This document shows, piece after piece, positions 50,455-63,262 of a stretch of 64,000 nucleotides of DNA. The notes under the pieces are model-generated. The model was given only the letters and a program-made list of their open reading frames with translations, did not search any database and was not told the DNA's origin. The translations under genes and the position numbers were made by a program. The stretch covers positions 1,077,501 to 1,141,500 of the forward strand of contig JALIRH010000061.1 in NCBI GenBank assembly GCA_023055505.1, written 5' to 3'. The stretch is from Callipepla californica brunnescens. Its lineage: Eukaryota > Chordata > Aves > Galliformes > Odontophoridae. Each line of letters opens with the position of its first letter. The stretch's first letter is position 1.

Positions 50455-51062
50455 AAATTGTATCCTGGGCTCCATCAGGAGAAGGGTGGCCAGCAGGGAC
50501 AGGGAGGTGATTATCCCTCTCTACTTTGCTCTTGTGTGGCCCCAGCTGGAGTACTCTGTCCAGGACTGAAGCCCCCAGTACAAGAAAGACAGGGGGCTGT
50601 TGGAGAGGGTCCAAAGGAGAGCCACGAAGATGATAAGGAAGCTGAGCACCTCCCCTATGAAGACAGGCTGAGGGAGCTGGGCTTGTTCAGCATGGAGAAA
50701 AGAAGGCTGTGAGGTGACATAATTGCAGCCTTTCAGTGCCTAAAGGGAGCTTATAAACAGGAGGGGAGTAAACTCTTTGAAAGGGCAGATAAGAGCAGGA
50801 CAAGGGGAAATGGTTTTAAGTTGAGGGAGGGAAGATTTCGGTTGGTGTCAGGGGGAAGTTCTTTACAGTGAGAGTGGTGAGGTGCTGGAATGGGCTTCCC
50901 AGAGAGGTTGTGGATGCCCCGTCCCTAGAGGTGTTCAAGGCCAGATTGGATGGGGCCCTGGGCAGCCTGGTCTAGTATTGAATGGGGAGGTCGGTGGCCT
51001 TGCAGGGGGGTAGGAGATTCATGACCCTTGAGGTCCCTTCCAATCCAGGCTATTCTGTGTCT
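50455..51062 (+). mobile_element. CR1 LINE copy, well preserved 3' part
   Basis: About 610 bases, sense on +. It starts inside ORF2 ('tgtatcctgggctccatcaggagaagggtggccagcagg'), then 'gaggtgattatccctctctactttgctcttgtgtggccccagctggagtactctgtccag', 'aagaaagacagggggctgttggagagggtcca', 'cctatgaagacaggctgagggagctgggcttgttcagcatggag', 'gggaagttctttacagtgagagtggtgaggtgctgg' and 'cttcccagagaggttgtggatgccccgtcc'. It ends 'cccttgaggtcccttccaatccaggctattctgtgt'. It is among the least diverged CR1 copies in the window. Several in-frame stops are present (a TGA at 50710) and it lacks the catalytic domains. Confidence 0.93.
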
Positions 51063-51092
51063 GTTCCAACTGCTACAATTCTGTATTTCTGA
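51063..51092 (+). mobile_element. Probable displaced CR1 tail
   Basis: A second CR1-type ending, 'ttccaactgctacaattctg' followed by 'tatttctga', immediately follows the complete end of the preceding copy. It fits the missing 'ccttccaacccctacaattctgtgattctg' end of the older copy at 50125-50454. The alternative is a chance duplication of the tail. Confidence 0.55.
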
Positions 51093-52625
51093 GATTTCCA
51101 TGAGTATGTAGTGTAAATACAAATAGAAATAGGAGGTTTTGCCTGTGAGCATTAGAAATGGGAAACTAGAATCCTTACTTGAGATTAAGATTTTAGTCTC
51201 AGTTCAGCAGTGGTCAGCTGTGTGAATCTAGGCATCAAACCATCCAAACTTCAACTTCCCTTGCATAAAACTGAGGATGATATTTATTGTTTCAAACAAG
51301 TCTGGTGTCTGAGCAAAACACACCACACAAGTGCTTGTTGTTGTCACTGATGTCCCAACAGCAGCCTGTGAACAGTTTGCAGAGGTGAATGTAGTGGGGT
51401 TTTATGGGGTTGGTGGTCCCCTGCACTAGGACTGGTGTCAGGCTGTGCATGCTAGTCAGTGCCTGCCTATGACCTCATCATGCCTCTTTCTAATCAGGAT
51501 TCATACTCATTAATCCTCCCCTGTCTTTCCTCTTAATAAATGACTTAAAAAGTTGAAAAAACCTCCTTTTAGTCAACCACTTACTAATCAACATATCTTC
51601 CCTTGGGGAGAAGCAGCTCACTTATTTCTTGCATTGATTTGAACATATTTTTACCTTAGGAGACAGGCCAAACAACAGTCTAGGCAGTGTCATAGGGTGC
51701 ATTGAGTGCATTCTTTCTCTTTATGGTATTCTAGTTTGGAAGAAATAATGTTTTCATCAGATGCAAGAATGAAAGCAAACAACTATGAGTTAAGGCATTC
51801 ACTGAGAAAAAGCAGTACTTAAATTCCAGCACCTGCTGTAGGCAATGCCTTATGCATGATTCTGAAATGGTATCTGAATTCTGTGCATCTATGTTGATAA
51901 ATGTTTAATATACACACTTCAGAAAAACAAGAAACGAGTGCCTGCAGAATGTGAGTTCTTCCATGGTTCAATCATCAACTAGATTAGACTCTTTTGTGGA
52001 TGAATATTCTGTGCTTAAAAGCATGAGAAGACCCAGGTCTGTCTTGTAGACATGTATCTACTGCAAATTTTATGATCTGGGTTTAACAGAAAATGATGTA
52101 ATGCAATGATCATTTAGTATACTGTTAATTCTCCTTGGGAATTCAGGACTTCCTCATATTCAAAGACCTACATAGCTTGACGGGTATCTGGACATTTGAT
52201 CCCAGTGATTGTATCTTCTTAAAAAGGAAATTGATTCTACAGACATTAAGAGTAGATAAGTTGTTTTCAAGGAACAAAATATAAAAGAGCTTTTAATATT
52301 TCACATACCACAGTCCAGAAATTCTAATTTGCTCTCAGCAGTTCCTATCACATAAGCTATAGTGCCAAGTTGAAAAAAATAAATAAATTGAAGTTAATTA
52401 CATATTTTACCTGATGAAGAGGCAGAATTTGATTTTACATGTAAGAATTGCTCAAGAAAGTAACCAACAAAATAAATGCAGACAGAAACATTTCACCAGA
52501 ACTCCATTTAAAAGCTGCCCTTCTTTCATAAATCTTGTCTGGAAACTTGATTGTTATACACTACAGTGACCCAGGAGTCTATAAATAAACATCTTGTTAT
52601 TTTGGAAAGAATCAACACGTTTTTC

Positions 52626-52650
52626 ATTTGTTTGTTTGTTTGTTTTTTTT
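52626..52650. repeat. (TTTG)n microsatellite
   Basis: Four to five TTTG units run into a T tract. It is the third TTTG array in the window. Confidence 0.85.
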
Positions 52651-53222
52651 ACCAGCCAAACTCCCACACAGCAGAACTGTCAGTGTTGTGAGTACAGCAG
52701 GTATTAATATCACAACAGGGATCAGGAACTTCCAACCAGCAATGAGGAAAGATTTCCAGTTCACACAACTCTAACACAAAGCACTTTGAAGTGTCAGCTA
52801 GCACATCTTAGTTCCCGTGATATACAAATGAGCCTTAGTAAAGCTGTTCATTGTAGATATGGGATTCTTAACTGGATGTTTTAGTATGAAATTAAAATTA
52901 ACTTAATTCTTCTGGTATATTACTCATACATTAAAAACAAGAGATTTCCTCAATTACAGTGCAAGACCACTTCAAAATTCCTTTCCTTGTGTCTATTTTT
53001 TTTTTTTTTTGAGTCTCTCTCTTTAGGAAAATAAAGAATATCATCCAAACATGGCTAGATGATGCTTCTGAAGTTTTATAACCAGCTGGAGGGTCTACAT
53101 TCTCAGCAGGGCTGGAATTACATTAAATATTTTTTTCCTTTAAGAACCGTTGCCTACAAATATATTGTTCTCAAAATAAAATAAAATAGTATGAAATAAA
53201 ATAACCTGAAAGAGTATCTACT

Positions 53223-53241
53223 TTTGTTGTTGTTGTTGTTC
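53223..53241. repeat. (TTG)n microsatellite
   Basis: About six TTG units. Short and unremarkable. Confidence 0.85.
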
Positions 53242-56200
53242 TAAGAAATGTGTATGCTACTGTTAACATCCACCCAGAATAAAGCCCAGTTCACTTGATT
53301 ATTTCTTGGATATAAAATTCGTACAGTTTAATCTGTTATTGGCAAATAAAATAATTCAGGATAGAATTTAATCATTTTTAAATTCACATAAATACAAATG
53401 AGCGTTATAACTCAATTCCAATAAAGGGTGATCAGTAATCTACTTCAACTACTTTCATAGAAGGTATGAAGATAGAATTATTTTTATATTATCACTGACT
53501 AAGTAATAGCTTTTCCTGGTAAATGCTTTTCACTCACATCAGCACTCTTATTTAAAAGTAGAACAGAATGCTAAGAAATATGGCCATAGCTCTTGCCTTA
53601 CAAAAATAATCTATTACAAACAGAAGATATGAGGCAACACTGCCAATACCAAATTGACAATGCAGTTTTCCTTCTCAGCTTAAAGATTGTTGTTTTGGTC
53701 ATCAATCAAAATCAAGGTGGGAGAGTCACAGTTCAATGCAGCCAACCCTTTCCGCTGTTCTGCCTGACAAGAGCAAGAAACTGAAAGCTTTGGAAGAAGA
53801 GGGGAGATGCTCTCTTGAGTCTTTACTGATTTTTTTACTGAATTCCTCACCCACAGTGTAGAGATGTCATTACTCTATTGCTAAAGTTTTTAGCATTTGT
53901 AAAGGACATGACCTACAAATCTTAGAGAAGTTGCTTCAGTGAAGAATACTCATATAAGCTGACTCAAGCTACTTCAAACATCTTACCAGTTCAAGTCAGC
54001 CACCAAAACTTAATACCTAAGAAAAGATTTGCCCCATCTAACTCAGATGCCTAAGGAGTCTTCTTTCTCTATAGTCCCTAGAATCAGTTCAGAGGCATAT
54101 ACTGAGGTATCTATGGCACTGTACCTTACAAGACCCATAATTCTCCATTGACTCCTGAAAGCATATAATGACTACACTCTTATAGGTACTTATAGGTGAT
54201 TGAATTGCCTGAACTTAGCTGAGCAGGACCTAGACCTTACTTTTCCTCTGAGCCAATGGAGAGTACTACTGAAGTCACTTAAGTACCTCACATAATCTAA
54301 AATAGATATGGCTAAAATTTCATAGAAAGTACTCTGTCAGTGCTGAAATTTATTTGAATATCTCTACAACCTTTCAGACTTAGAAATTAGTTAATGTTTG
54401 TAGCTATTTTTCCAAATTCAATATATTCCTTTAGTGGGTTAAATATGAGAGCTTGTTCTACTATACTGTTAAGGAAGGAAAGAATGTCCCTTTGAAAAAG
54501 TTTTTCATGCCCTTCTCTCGTTCTTCCATGTACTTTTCAATTGCTGTTGTCATATTTTCCAGTCTTAACATCCCCCTGAGAAATTACTGCTGCACAATTA
54601 AGAAAACATTTAGAATGGAAAAGTCATTTGTTAAAAAGTTTCATTCTAAGCCAATGGTATATTCTTGTACTTTGACTGATAACCTTTTCCCTGATCTGAT
54701 GGTTGTTTAGGTTCACTTGTTACTCATTCTTAAGCTGAATTGTCTATGACCTGACCTTTCAAGTAATATATTTTCTTGCTGAAACAAACTCATTTTGACG
54801 ATCCCAGCTTGACAGTCCTTAGAGCACAGAAAATATATTTGCTTAGTTCAATATGCAGAATCTTTTTTCACTATTTTTCCTCATGGTTTTCTGGGTAAAC
54901 CCATAACTTCTTTCTGCCCTAGAACTGCATTCAATACTGTTCCTGCTATGTTCTGTATAAATTTACAGTAAGTGATACAAAATTAATGTTAGTGCTTTAG
55001 AAAACAGATAAAAATATTAACAACAAAAATCATGACTTAAATAAATTTTAAAAGATTAAAATATGCCATACATTTTTTTCTTAAGAAATTAAATAATTTA
55101 AGAAAATGACTCAATTTGAAGTCCACTGATATGTGGAAGACTCTACAGAATATATCACATGTATTTCCATTTAACAATTTTTAGAGTAACACTAATAGAT
55201 ATTCTAAAAATTATGTGTTTTGATGAATATGTCTCAAGTTGCTCATTAAATGTCATAGGCTCAGCTCCTCCTTCCACTCCTTTCTACTCCTGCAGATTTG
55301 CCACTGATAACAGGATTGTGCAAGAGCAAAGATGAAGACCCATAAAGCTGCACTATAATGGGAGACTGGTAAACCAGAAACACACAAATAACAAGAGGTA
55401 AATCTGCAGTTAATTTAGATTGTTTTCCCATCTTTAATAAACATAAGCAATGACACACAAAAGCAGCTAATGGTGATAAATTCTTAAGATATTAAATCTC
55501 TCTTCTTTGTCTACTCACTGCTTTTTAATACCTTGGTAATAGCCTCAGCTTTATATTACTTATCATTATTTTAAAATCGCTGTAGGCCTACAACTGTCAA
55601 GAAGCATTTTGTCTTCATTCTGTTCCAGTCTTGTTTTATATCTCTCTGTTATTTTTCACATTCTTGGACAGATGTTGCAACAAATATAGTATGGTGATTT
55701 TTTCTGAAGAACAATATCATTGGGACTTTTTTTTTTTTGAGTGTTTCATAAATACTCACCATATAATAAGAACTAGCACCAGAATATTTTTATTCAAAAT
55801 AAATATTCTGAAATTGCTTACTGCTACTGATACTTTACACATTTAATAATAAAGTGAAACAGACTCGAACAATAGCAACAAAAGATTTCCAAGTGACCCA
55901 CACTACTTGAACTGAAGAGCACAGAGAAGCTCATTAGGACTTCTGAAAGGTTATAACAACATCTGAAGTTCTTGAATTTGAATTTAATTTGAACTAAAAA
56001 GAGATTTGAAAAATTATGTTGCCAGTTCAAAAAGTTGTACAACAAGGGATTTATGGAATTTTAAGAAGTGTCACTGCTTAAAACAAGGTTTTAAACACCA
56101 TGAAAAATATTTGTGTACATTTGTAAACATTTGTTTACATTACTTTGTAATAAAACTAAATGCAAATTTAAATAGAATGCATTAAATGTGTAGAAAACAA

Positions 56201-56344
56201 CAACGAAAATAGTATAGATGTATAATACAGAGACAATATGACATCATTCAGAGTGACATCTTCAGTTTCAGCAATGTCATTACCTTGGTACAATAACTGA
56301 CACTCAAATGTTTGAACTAATTAATGATAATTATTGGAAATAGA

Positions 56345-56361
56345 ATATATATATATATATT
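56345..56361. repeat. (AT)n microsatellite
   Basis: About eight AT dinucleotides followed by an A run. It lies 75 bases upstream of a CR1 copy. Confidence 0.85.
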
Positions 56362-56434
56362 AAAAAAAAAAGATTGAAAATGTACATGTGATAACTTTAT
56401 GAATTATCGTCTGTTGGTCACCTCTGAAAGCAGG

Positions 56435-56919
56435 TCATCTGGGCCTCTCACTACAAGAAAGACACTGAGGACGTGGAGCATATCCAGAGAAGGGCAACAA
56501 AACTGGTGTGGGGTATGGAGCGCAAGTCTAATAAGGAGCAGTTGATGGAGACTCTTCAGTCTGGAGAAGAGGAATTTCAGGGGAGATCTCATTGCACTCT
56601 ATAACTTCCTGAAGCGGGGTTGTGATGAGGACAGGTTTGGCCTCTTCTCCCAGGCAACAAATGACCTGAGGAAGTTGTACCAGAGGAGGTTTAGATTGGA
56701 CATAAGGAAAACTTTTTCTCTCAGAGAGTGGTCAGATGCTGAAACAGCCTGCCCAGGGATGTGGTAGAGTAACCATCCCTGGCAGCGTTCAAGAGGCATC
56801 TGGATGAGGAGCTACAAAATATGGTTTAGTAGCTTGTGGTAGCAGTGGTAATGGGTGGACAGTTGGACTAGATGATCTTGTAGGTCCTTTCCAACCTTGT
56901 GATTCTATGGTTCTATGAT
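56435..56919 (+). mobile_element. CR1 LINE, well preserved 5'-truncated copy
   Basis: About 485 bases, sense on +. Blocks in order: 'tctgggcctctcactacaagaaagacactgagg', 'gagcatatccagagaagggcaacaaaactgg', 'tcttcagtctggagaagaggaatttcaggggagatctcattgcactctataacttcctgaag', 'ttggcctcttctcccaggcaacaaatga', 'aggtttagattggacataaggaaaactttttctctcagagagtgg', 'gcctgcccagggatgtggtagagtaaccatccctgg' and 'ttggactagatgatcttgtaggtcctttccaaccttgtgattctatggttctatgat'. It is near consensus at the 3' end and so relatively young. It shares its terminal sequence with the copy inserted on - at 12740-13084. The frames at 56404-56799 on - are antisense to it. Confidence 0.95.
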
Positions 56920-59900
56920 CCTCTTTAGTCTCCAAAATCAGTGCAATCACTGTTATTGACAGACTTCTCTTTCATAAAGACAAATGGAAGCAAGCATTTT
57001 TTACATAACTCTTAATCAGTCTCAATTATTTTTCACACCAATGCTTCAATTCCGTAACAAAACCAAGAATGCAACTGGATTTTTTAAAAGATTCGACAGT
57101 TAACAAGATAAAGAGAACTATATAGGTATGTGAGAAAGATTATATACACACACAAGACATTGAAAGGGTATTATTTATTTTGTGACATTATCCTTTCAAA
57201 AAAAATGTTAGAGAATCCCAACAGTAAAACTGCTTACAAAACATTTATTCACCCTTTTCTAAATCTGATTATGATTCAGGCTTAATTTAAATGATCATAT
57301 CCTCTTTTTCTTTTTTTTTTTTTTTTTTTTCCCCCACAGGATTTTTACCTCTTTTCAGTAATTCTTCAGGGACATGTCCAGGCATAGTCTTGTTTATCTG
57401 CCTACGCACTCAAGAAATCAAGTGTAAAAATCCCAAACATACCAGCAAAAAACCACCTCTCGTTCAGAAGCTGTACAGTCATGTTAGCAAAGTGTTCCAT
57501 TTGATTTAATACTCTTTGTGCAAGACTGCTGAGCCGCCTCCCTGACACAGCTGGTTTGCTTCTGGCCAAAGAGAGGCAGGTATGGTACTGAGGGCTACTG
57601 TAGCCAGCCATGGAAGTCTGCCCGCAGTTATGACTTGCTCAAGTATTCATGTCTTCATTGGCAGGTGTAGATTTTTAATTTTGAGAATATTAAGGTCAAG
57701 TCTCTTAAGCTACTTGTAACAACATTTTCCACTCTGAATTCATTCAAGACAAAATGTTGCTCTGACTTACAGGCATGTTTTGCTGAGTGACTAATTACTT
57801 CAGGGAATGTTGCACAAAGTATTTCATGTTTCTGGACACTTAATTCTTTTTCTTTACTTTCTGAATTTAAAACAGGTATTGATACAATTATGGGTCCAAA
57901 TCAGCATCTTTCAAGGCCTTGTTACCATACTGGGGCATTTTTCATGTTAAAAATCTTGACTCCATTTAACATTAGCCATATTAAAACAGCCATTTAACTT
58001 TGAGGACATTTTAACAAATAACATAATTTGTAACTCATTTTACAACAACAACAAAAAAAAAGGAAAATTTTCGATTTACAGCCAAACTGATTAATTTATA
58101 TCCTGAAACCAGGAAAAATATATTATGCTTCCAATTCATTTCCAAATATTTTTCTCCTTTCTTCTGGCATAAACCCAACGTAAACCTGCTGATTCAAGTG
58201 GAGTTCTTCAGGGAGTTATTAGTACAAATTAAGTCAGAATGTAGCATGAGAGATTCAAAAGGATTTTCATAGATAGTTTGACATAATGGATTATTCTGGT
58301 TATTATTATTCTCCAAAAGGTCACACTGTTTAAATGGTTGGAGTATTCATTGTGCACTTTTAAAGCTGTTTAGCATTCTTACAATCCATCTAAAGCTAGC
58401 TTGTATTTTTAAGGCACTCCTAAACATATATTAATTGTCAGACCCACTAAAACGCTATGACCAACTGAGGAAAATTTCTCTGTAACACTTCACAGAAATT
58501 ATTTGTACTTGGAGTATTATTTCTGAAACATTGCCATGTTTATTTTTAAGTATAGGAAGCATCTTTGAGTGATGTACTGAAAAGAGAGACTCCAAGAGCT
58601 CCATTCTTCATTTTACAGAGATAATGTGTGGTAAAAATCTCCTTTATTGATATTTTTGTTGCAATTATACAAGCTCTTGAACAAACAAAAACAGACACAT
58701 GGTAGCATTCTAAAGAACTGAAATATCATAGATATCAGCTTTATATGATTTAGAGGAATGATCTCGCTGGTGATTATTATAGTATATTTCAGCAGCACTT
58801 AATGTGAAGCCATTTTCAGGCTAGCTGTTCTGTGAAATTCAGCATGTTCCAGAATTCACATCTCAATTGTACAACATTAAAAAACCCCATGTTCATCTGT
58901 CTGATGAAGTTCCTATGGGTAGAATGAAAGCTGCAGTTTTAAGTCTATACAGACCGAAGAAAACATTGTGGTGATAAGGGCTGGATGAGGTGTATGCTGA
59001 ATCAAGGCAATTGAGAGAGTAGAGGAAAATAGATTAATCACAAAGGCAAGACGGCGGGAAAAAAACAATAGGAAGTGAGTTCAGACAAGTAGAAAGGAAG
59101 GAGCTTTGTAGAACACCTAAATGAAAAGGGAGGAGATGTGTCAGGCAGTTGCAGCCACTGAAAAGTTAAAGTTATGTCCTATGTATTTAATAACAGATCA
59201 GCATAAAAAGTGGTTTTTTTTTTGTGCATAAGAGGAGAATCTAGCAAGAATTCAAAGTCTGATACTGCATTCCTAACACTAAAGAAGGACATTTTGTTCT
59301 TGGTAACACTTTAAATCTCAAACTGATTATTACATGAATTCAATTTCAAGACAGCTTCTGATTACATATAATTACATATTACACAATCTGATTATAACAA
59401 AAACTATGGTAAGACATGCTCAGTCAAATAGAAATCAGTTATACCAGACAGAATACCTCTCTGTACTGCAGTCATGCTCTTACAGTGTTGTGCACAGTGC
59501 ACAGAACCAATAAACAATGAGCAATAGTAATATTCTCTTTAATAATCTAGTTATTGAATTGGATGGATCTTTTTTCATAAAAATATTTTTTATAATTAAG
59601 TTAGATTGTTTAAATGGCTTCAGAGAAAGTTTCGTCACTTTTATTTCTAATTTTAAAAAATGTTGTATATTATCTATTGTTCTAATACAGAAAACACCTG
59701 TGCTTCTCTTTTCTAACTCAAACATTTATGAGCTTAGAAAAGTTAGAGTGATGATTAACAAAATGTGACTCTTCATCAAGCCATTTACAAAATAAAATGC
59801 AGTGGGATATAAGAATGTCACCATGACACAGTTCTTACATTTTGAATATAGTTCAGCCATCCTCCTGCATGCCAGCTAGTCACTTTGCATTCTTTCTGAA

Positions 59901-61639
59901 TGTCAAAGTCTATGTAAAATCAGTGGGAGATACAATACATATGCAGTTCTCATCTGATCTCATTGATATATGAATACCCTCAAAGTTTTTGACGGTAACA
60001 TACATCAAATTTTGACAATATTGCAGCAGATTGGATCGTTCTTAAAAGGCAATGTGACATGAAGTCTACATCCTCCTCAAATTAAAAACCCTATGTCAGC
60101 GACCGTACAAGTTTTTATAAAAAAATAATATTCAGAATGTATTTTCTCTATTCCTTACTGTCATTTGATGTGATTTAATGGTTAGAAGGAAAGGAAACCA
60201 CACCATATGTCTAGTGTGTTCTTTGCAGATCACTGGCTGCAAATTGGGAACAACTGTTCTAAATTGTGCATGACTTACAAGAAATAAAGACCTTCATCTC
60301 GCTGAATTCAGAGTACTAAGTGGACATATTTTTTTGTGTGTGTGTGATTTCAGCTCTTCAGATGAAGCCAAGATCAGTAACATATCATACCCTAGAGCAA
60401 GAGTCAAGAAACTGAACTTGTTTTATTTTAAAGATACCTTAAATAACTTAGATGAAGCACACTAAAACAAAAGATACAACCGAGTCATTGCCTTGACTTT
60501 GGAGAATACTGACCCTTCAAGGAACACAGTTGGAGATTCTGATATAACATATTTACTTTAGGAGCAACTAATAAATGTCTCAGATCCAAAGAATTAGGTA
60601 AATGAACTACATGGATGAAATGATGGATAACTTTCCTTAATTAATAACTGACTTGGTAATATTTTCATTTTTCATTTTTTTTCCGAGTTTGAGTTTTTAT
60701 CTATCTTGTTGATTGTCATTTACAACTAAAGCATCTGTTTCCTTTTTGTTATAAACAGAAACTTGAACTTTCATTTCAGATGGAAAAAAACCTACTTAAA
60801 TTTAATTTGAATTCACAAAAATCTGCAACAGCTTTCACTGTTAAAGTTTTTATTCCTTGAGGGAAAACAGTTTTTCCCCCATTTCTTACACCAAACATTA
60901 ATTGAATAACTGAGTCACAGTGAAAATACTGACAGAAAGCTACAACAATCTCATCAAACTGAGATTTATTGGTGATTAGACCCAAAGAATGTGCTGAAAG
61001 ACCAGCATGAAAAATGGGCTTGAAAATCTTTTTGGTGATCCTCCATTCATTTTGCATGGCTAAAGTGACAGCAGATTTAAAGTTCACTTGCCCCTTGCTG
61101 CTTGCGTAATGCACCAATTTACTCCAAAGTATTTAAAACTGGTGGTCTGTAGGTGGTATTTCTTTCACTTCTGCTACCTTAGAGGAGTTGGTTTAACTTT
61201 AGGTGGAAAGTTTGTCACTTTCTGAAATGTAAAATTCTTGAGTTCTCTCAAATTGAGCGGCAATTAATTCTGAATCTTTAAATTTTGTTGATTAAAGATT
61301 AAAGTGTAAATTCTAGGGTTAACAACTCTGTGTTTGTGATTTAATGTAGTTATTGCTTTCAGCAAAGTTTCCTTATAGACTAGTTATCTCTCCTTGAAAA
61401 GTGAGTGAGGACTACAATGTTGGGATCATTCTGATCACTGTTTTTGTTGTAGAAGTCAGACTTGCTGATTAACTTCATAGGAATAGATGGAGAGGAGGAG
61501 GTCCAAAGATTGTGTTTATCTGCTTCAGGCAGTAACTGTGACCAAAAATGCAGAGCCTTCATAGAGCCATTTGAGAGAGGATGGGAAATGCAGGTCAGTG
61601 GAGTGAGTAAATGAAGCTGTAGAGCCTATTATTTTCGTA
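56920..61639. other. Unassigned AT-rich DNA, one candidate frame
   Basis: About 4.7 kb without confident repeats. A long T run at 57309-57330 is followed by 'cccccacag', which looks like a pyrimidine tract plus AG acceptor, but the frame behind it (to 57509) has no recognised domain. The 113-codon frame at 60776-61117 is described separately. Confidence 0.5.
60776..61117 (-). other. 113-codon open frame of unknown origin
   Basis: Read on -, the frame starts at a non-ATG codon (ttg) and stays open to a TGA at 60776-60778. The product is mixed hydrophobic and basic without low-complexity bias. Segments such as 'KSAVTLAMQNEWRITKKIFK' and 'VFPQGIKTLTVKAVADFCEF' look more like globular protein than translated AT-rich noise. 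I recognise no family and no catalytic motif. It lies about 520 bases left of a mariner element but shows no mariner sequence. It could be an exon, a retrocopy or another transposon's remnant, or chance. Confidence 0.18.
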
Positions 61640-62180
61640 CAAGGACTACTTCAAAATGAATGCCTTCTATTTTACTGTATAGGCCCATAGTGTCAGATGT
61701 GGATGCTGGTGGTATGGCATTAGAGGTTGAACTTCCCACCACTAATTCTACTCTTGCTGTGACAGATGGCAGCAGAGGGGCAGTCTGACGAAATGGTTTC
61801 TGACAAGAAAGAGAGTACAAATCAAGGGTTTGGCGTATGGCACCCACTGACATTCATCAATGCTTGCTGAATGCTTCTGGAGGCCAAACAGTGAATGACA
61901 GCACAGTAAGCTGATGGGTGGTGCATTTCAGCAGTGCTGACAGTGATGTGAAAGGCAAACAACTTTTTGAATGGCCGTGTACAACTATCATGCAATTAAA
62001 TGAAAAGCATAATGAGCAGCTAATACTGGTGACTGTGTTGAAAAATAGTATTTTGTAGCTGAGAATTTGCTATATCAAATAGTGTTATTGTGCTATATTG
62101 TATCTATACAATATCTATATTGTATCTATTACAGTCTTCATGGAAATAAATAGGAGGCATTACTTTCAGAACAACCTGTG
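61640..62180 (+). mobile_element. Mariner (Galluhop-like) element, internally deleted
   Basis: A 541-base element flanked by TA dinucleotides (61638-61639 and 62181-62182), the target duplication of Tc1/mariner transposons. The right end, read inward on -, is 'cacaggttgttctgaaag' followed by 'taatgcctcctatttatttcc'. The left end 'caaggactacttcaaaatga' is a diverged inverted copy. Inside, transposase sequence of mariner type is kept at the 5' side, with the DNA-binding region up to about 61990. It then jumps to the 3' end 'ggtgactgtgttgaaaaatag' (mariner C-terminal GDYVEK-like). The catalytic core is deleted, so it cannot encode an active enzyme. It is a non-autonomous derivative. The family name Galluhop / Mariner1_GG is from memory of chicken repeats. 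Confidence 0.9.
61793..62049 (+). pseudogene. Mariner transposase remnant, core deleted
   Basis: The remnant runs from the presumed start codon ('gaaatggtttctgac') to a TAG in 'gaaaaatag'. Recognisable peptide pieces of the N-terminal helix-turn-helix region are 'APTDIHQCLLNASGGQTV' and, after a TGA stop, 'WVVHFSSADSDVKGK', both from the frame at 61836. The segment with the catalytic Asp residues of mariner transposases (D,D,34D in the family) is absent. Frameshifts and stops add to the deletion. Confidence 0.82.
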
Positions 62181-62182
62181 TA

Positions 62183-63262
62183 GAATTTCTCCTGTATTAG
62201 TTAACCTTATAAAGCATTAAACTTGTCCTCCACTTGCCAAATTAAATCACATCTATTCACAGCAGCTTATTCATATCAGGGCTGACCATATTTTAAAAAT
62301 AGTCTCCCCCAAAAAGCAGTATATGATCATTTGAGAGAGATCAAGAATGTATGATAGCTTTATAATGGGCTTAGAATTATATTTTTGGGATTCTCTCTGT
62401 CTAGAATAATGAAAATAAGATTACAGCTAGGGGAGCCAATCTGAGCTGCTTGAGCAATTATCGACCAGTCTAATAAAAGTTTTGGCAGGTAAATGGGTGG
62501 AGGACAGATATTCTAGTAGAAATTATTACTGTTTCCTCAGAGTTCCCCTAGCTGCTTCCTTTCTTTTTCGCATTTCTCTTGTCTCCTTTAAAAATACTTT
62601 CAGCTTCAAGATTGCTTTAAAAACAGGCATTAAAAATCCAAAATTATTTATCTGCTTCATATACAGATGTTGTGATATGGCTGCTACTTTTCATAGGCTA
62701 TTTTCAAATACTGAGATATTTGGCTGAGACAACAGGTGGTGGCCCATCTTCCTTCTTATTCATTTCAAGAGTAGGGAGTGTCACTCATTTTGCAGCTCAC
62801 TCACAATACTCCAGAAAAATTACCTTTTTAGGATTCTCCAGTTACCATGAACAGTATGTGGCAACAATGCCCTCTGCATTTAAAAATATACCCTTAAAAT
62901 CCTAACTCCAGTAGGCTTGCTCCTACTGTCTGAAGCTGGAGTTGCTTCAAAATCTGTCACTACTGCAAGTAAAACTGAGGGTAAAGACTTGAAGCAGAGT
63001 ATATGCTAGACAAGGAATTAGAAGGTGCTTGTTGTCTTTTCTTACTCTTTCTGCTTCTCTTCCCAGGCCTCACCTATATAGTTTCAGTCAAAACTCCATA
63101 GTTGCCTGAACTGTCTTGCTCTTCTTTCTCCCATCTGCTGCTGACCAGCGACTTTAGACAAGATATGAGATGTGTCCCTGTCAGATTGTTGTCTTGTCCA
63201 GTTTCCTAAAATATCCACTCTTAAAATTTTAAGTCCAGACATTATACAGGAGGAGAATACCA
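62183..63262. other. Unassigned DNA between the two mariner elements
   Basis: About 1.1 kb of AT-rich sequence without recognised coding or repeats. Frames at 62482-62727 and 62672-62905 on + overlap and have no domain. Confidence 0.5.

Larger units (their letters stand above)
51093..56434. other. Unassigned AT-rich DNA, no gene recognised
   Basis: About 5.3 kb without recognised genes or interspersed repeats. It contains (TTTG)n at 52626-52650, T runs at 52998-53010 and 55731-55740, (TTG)n at 53223-53241 and (AT)n at 56345-56361. Confidence 0.55.

Noticed and set aside
50136..50712. Two 84-codon frames on + sharing an 'LPxExxLRxLGLxSxEKR' motif
   Set aside because: The shared motif is the conserved CR1 ORF2 end, present in two CR1 copies. 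It is not a gene family.
57301..57509. Frame following a long T tract and 'cccccacag', resembling a spliced exon
   Set aside because: The T tract alone makes an acceptor-like look. The downstream residues show no domain and no donor site was found.
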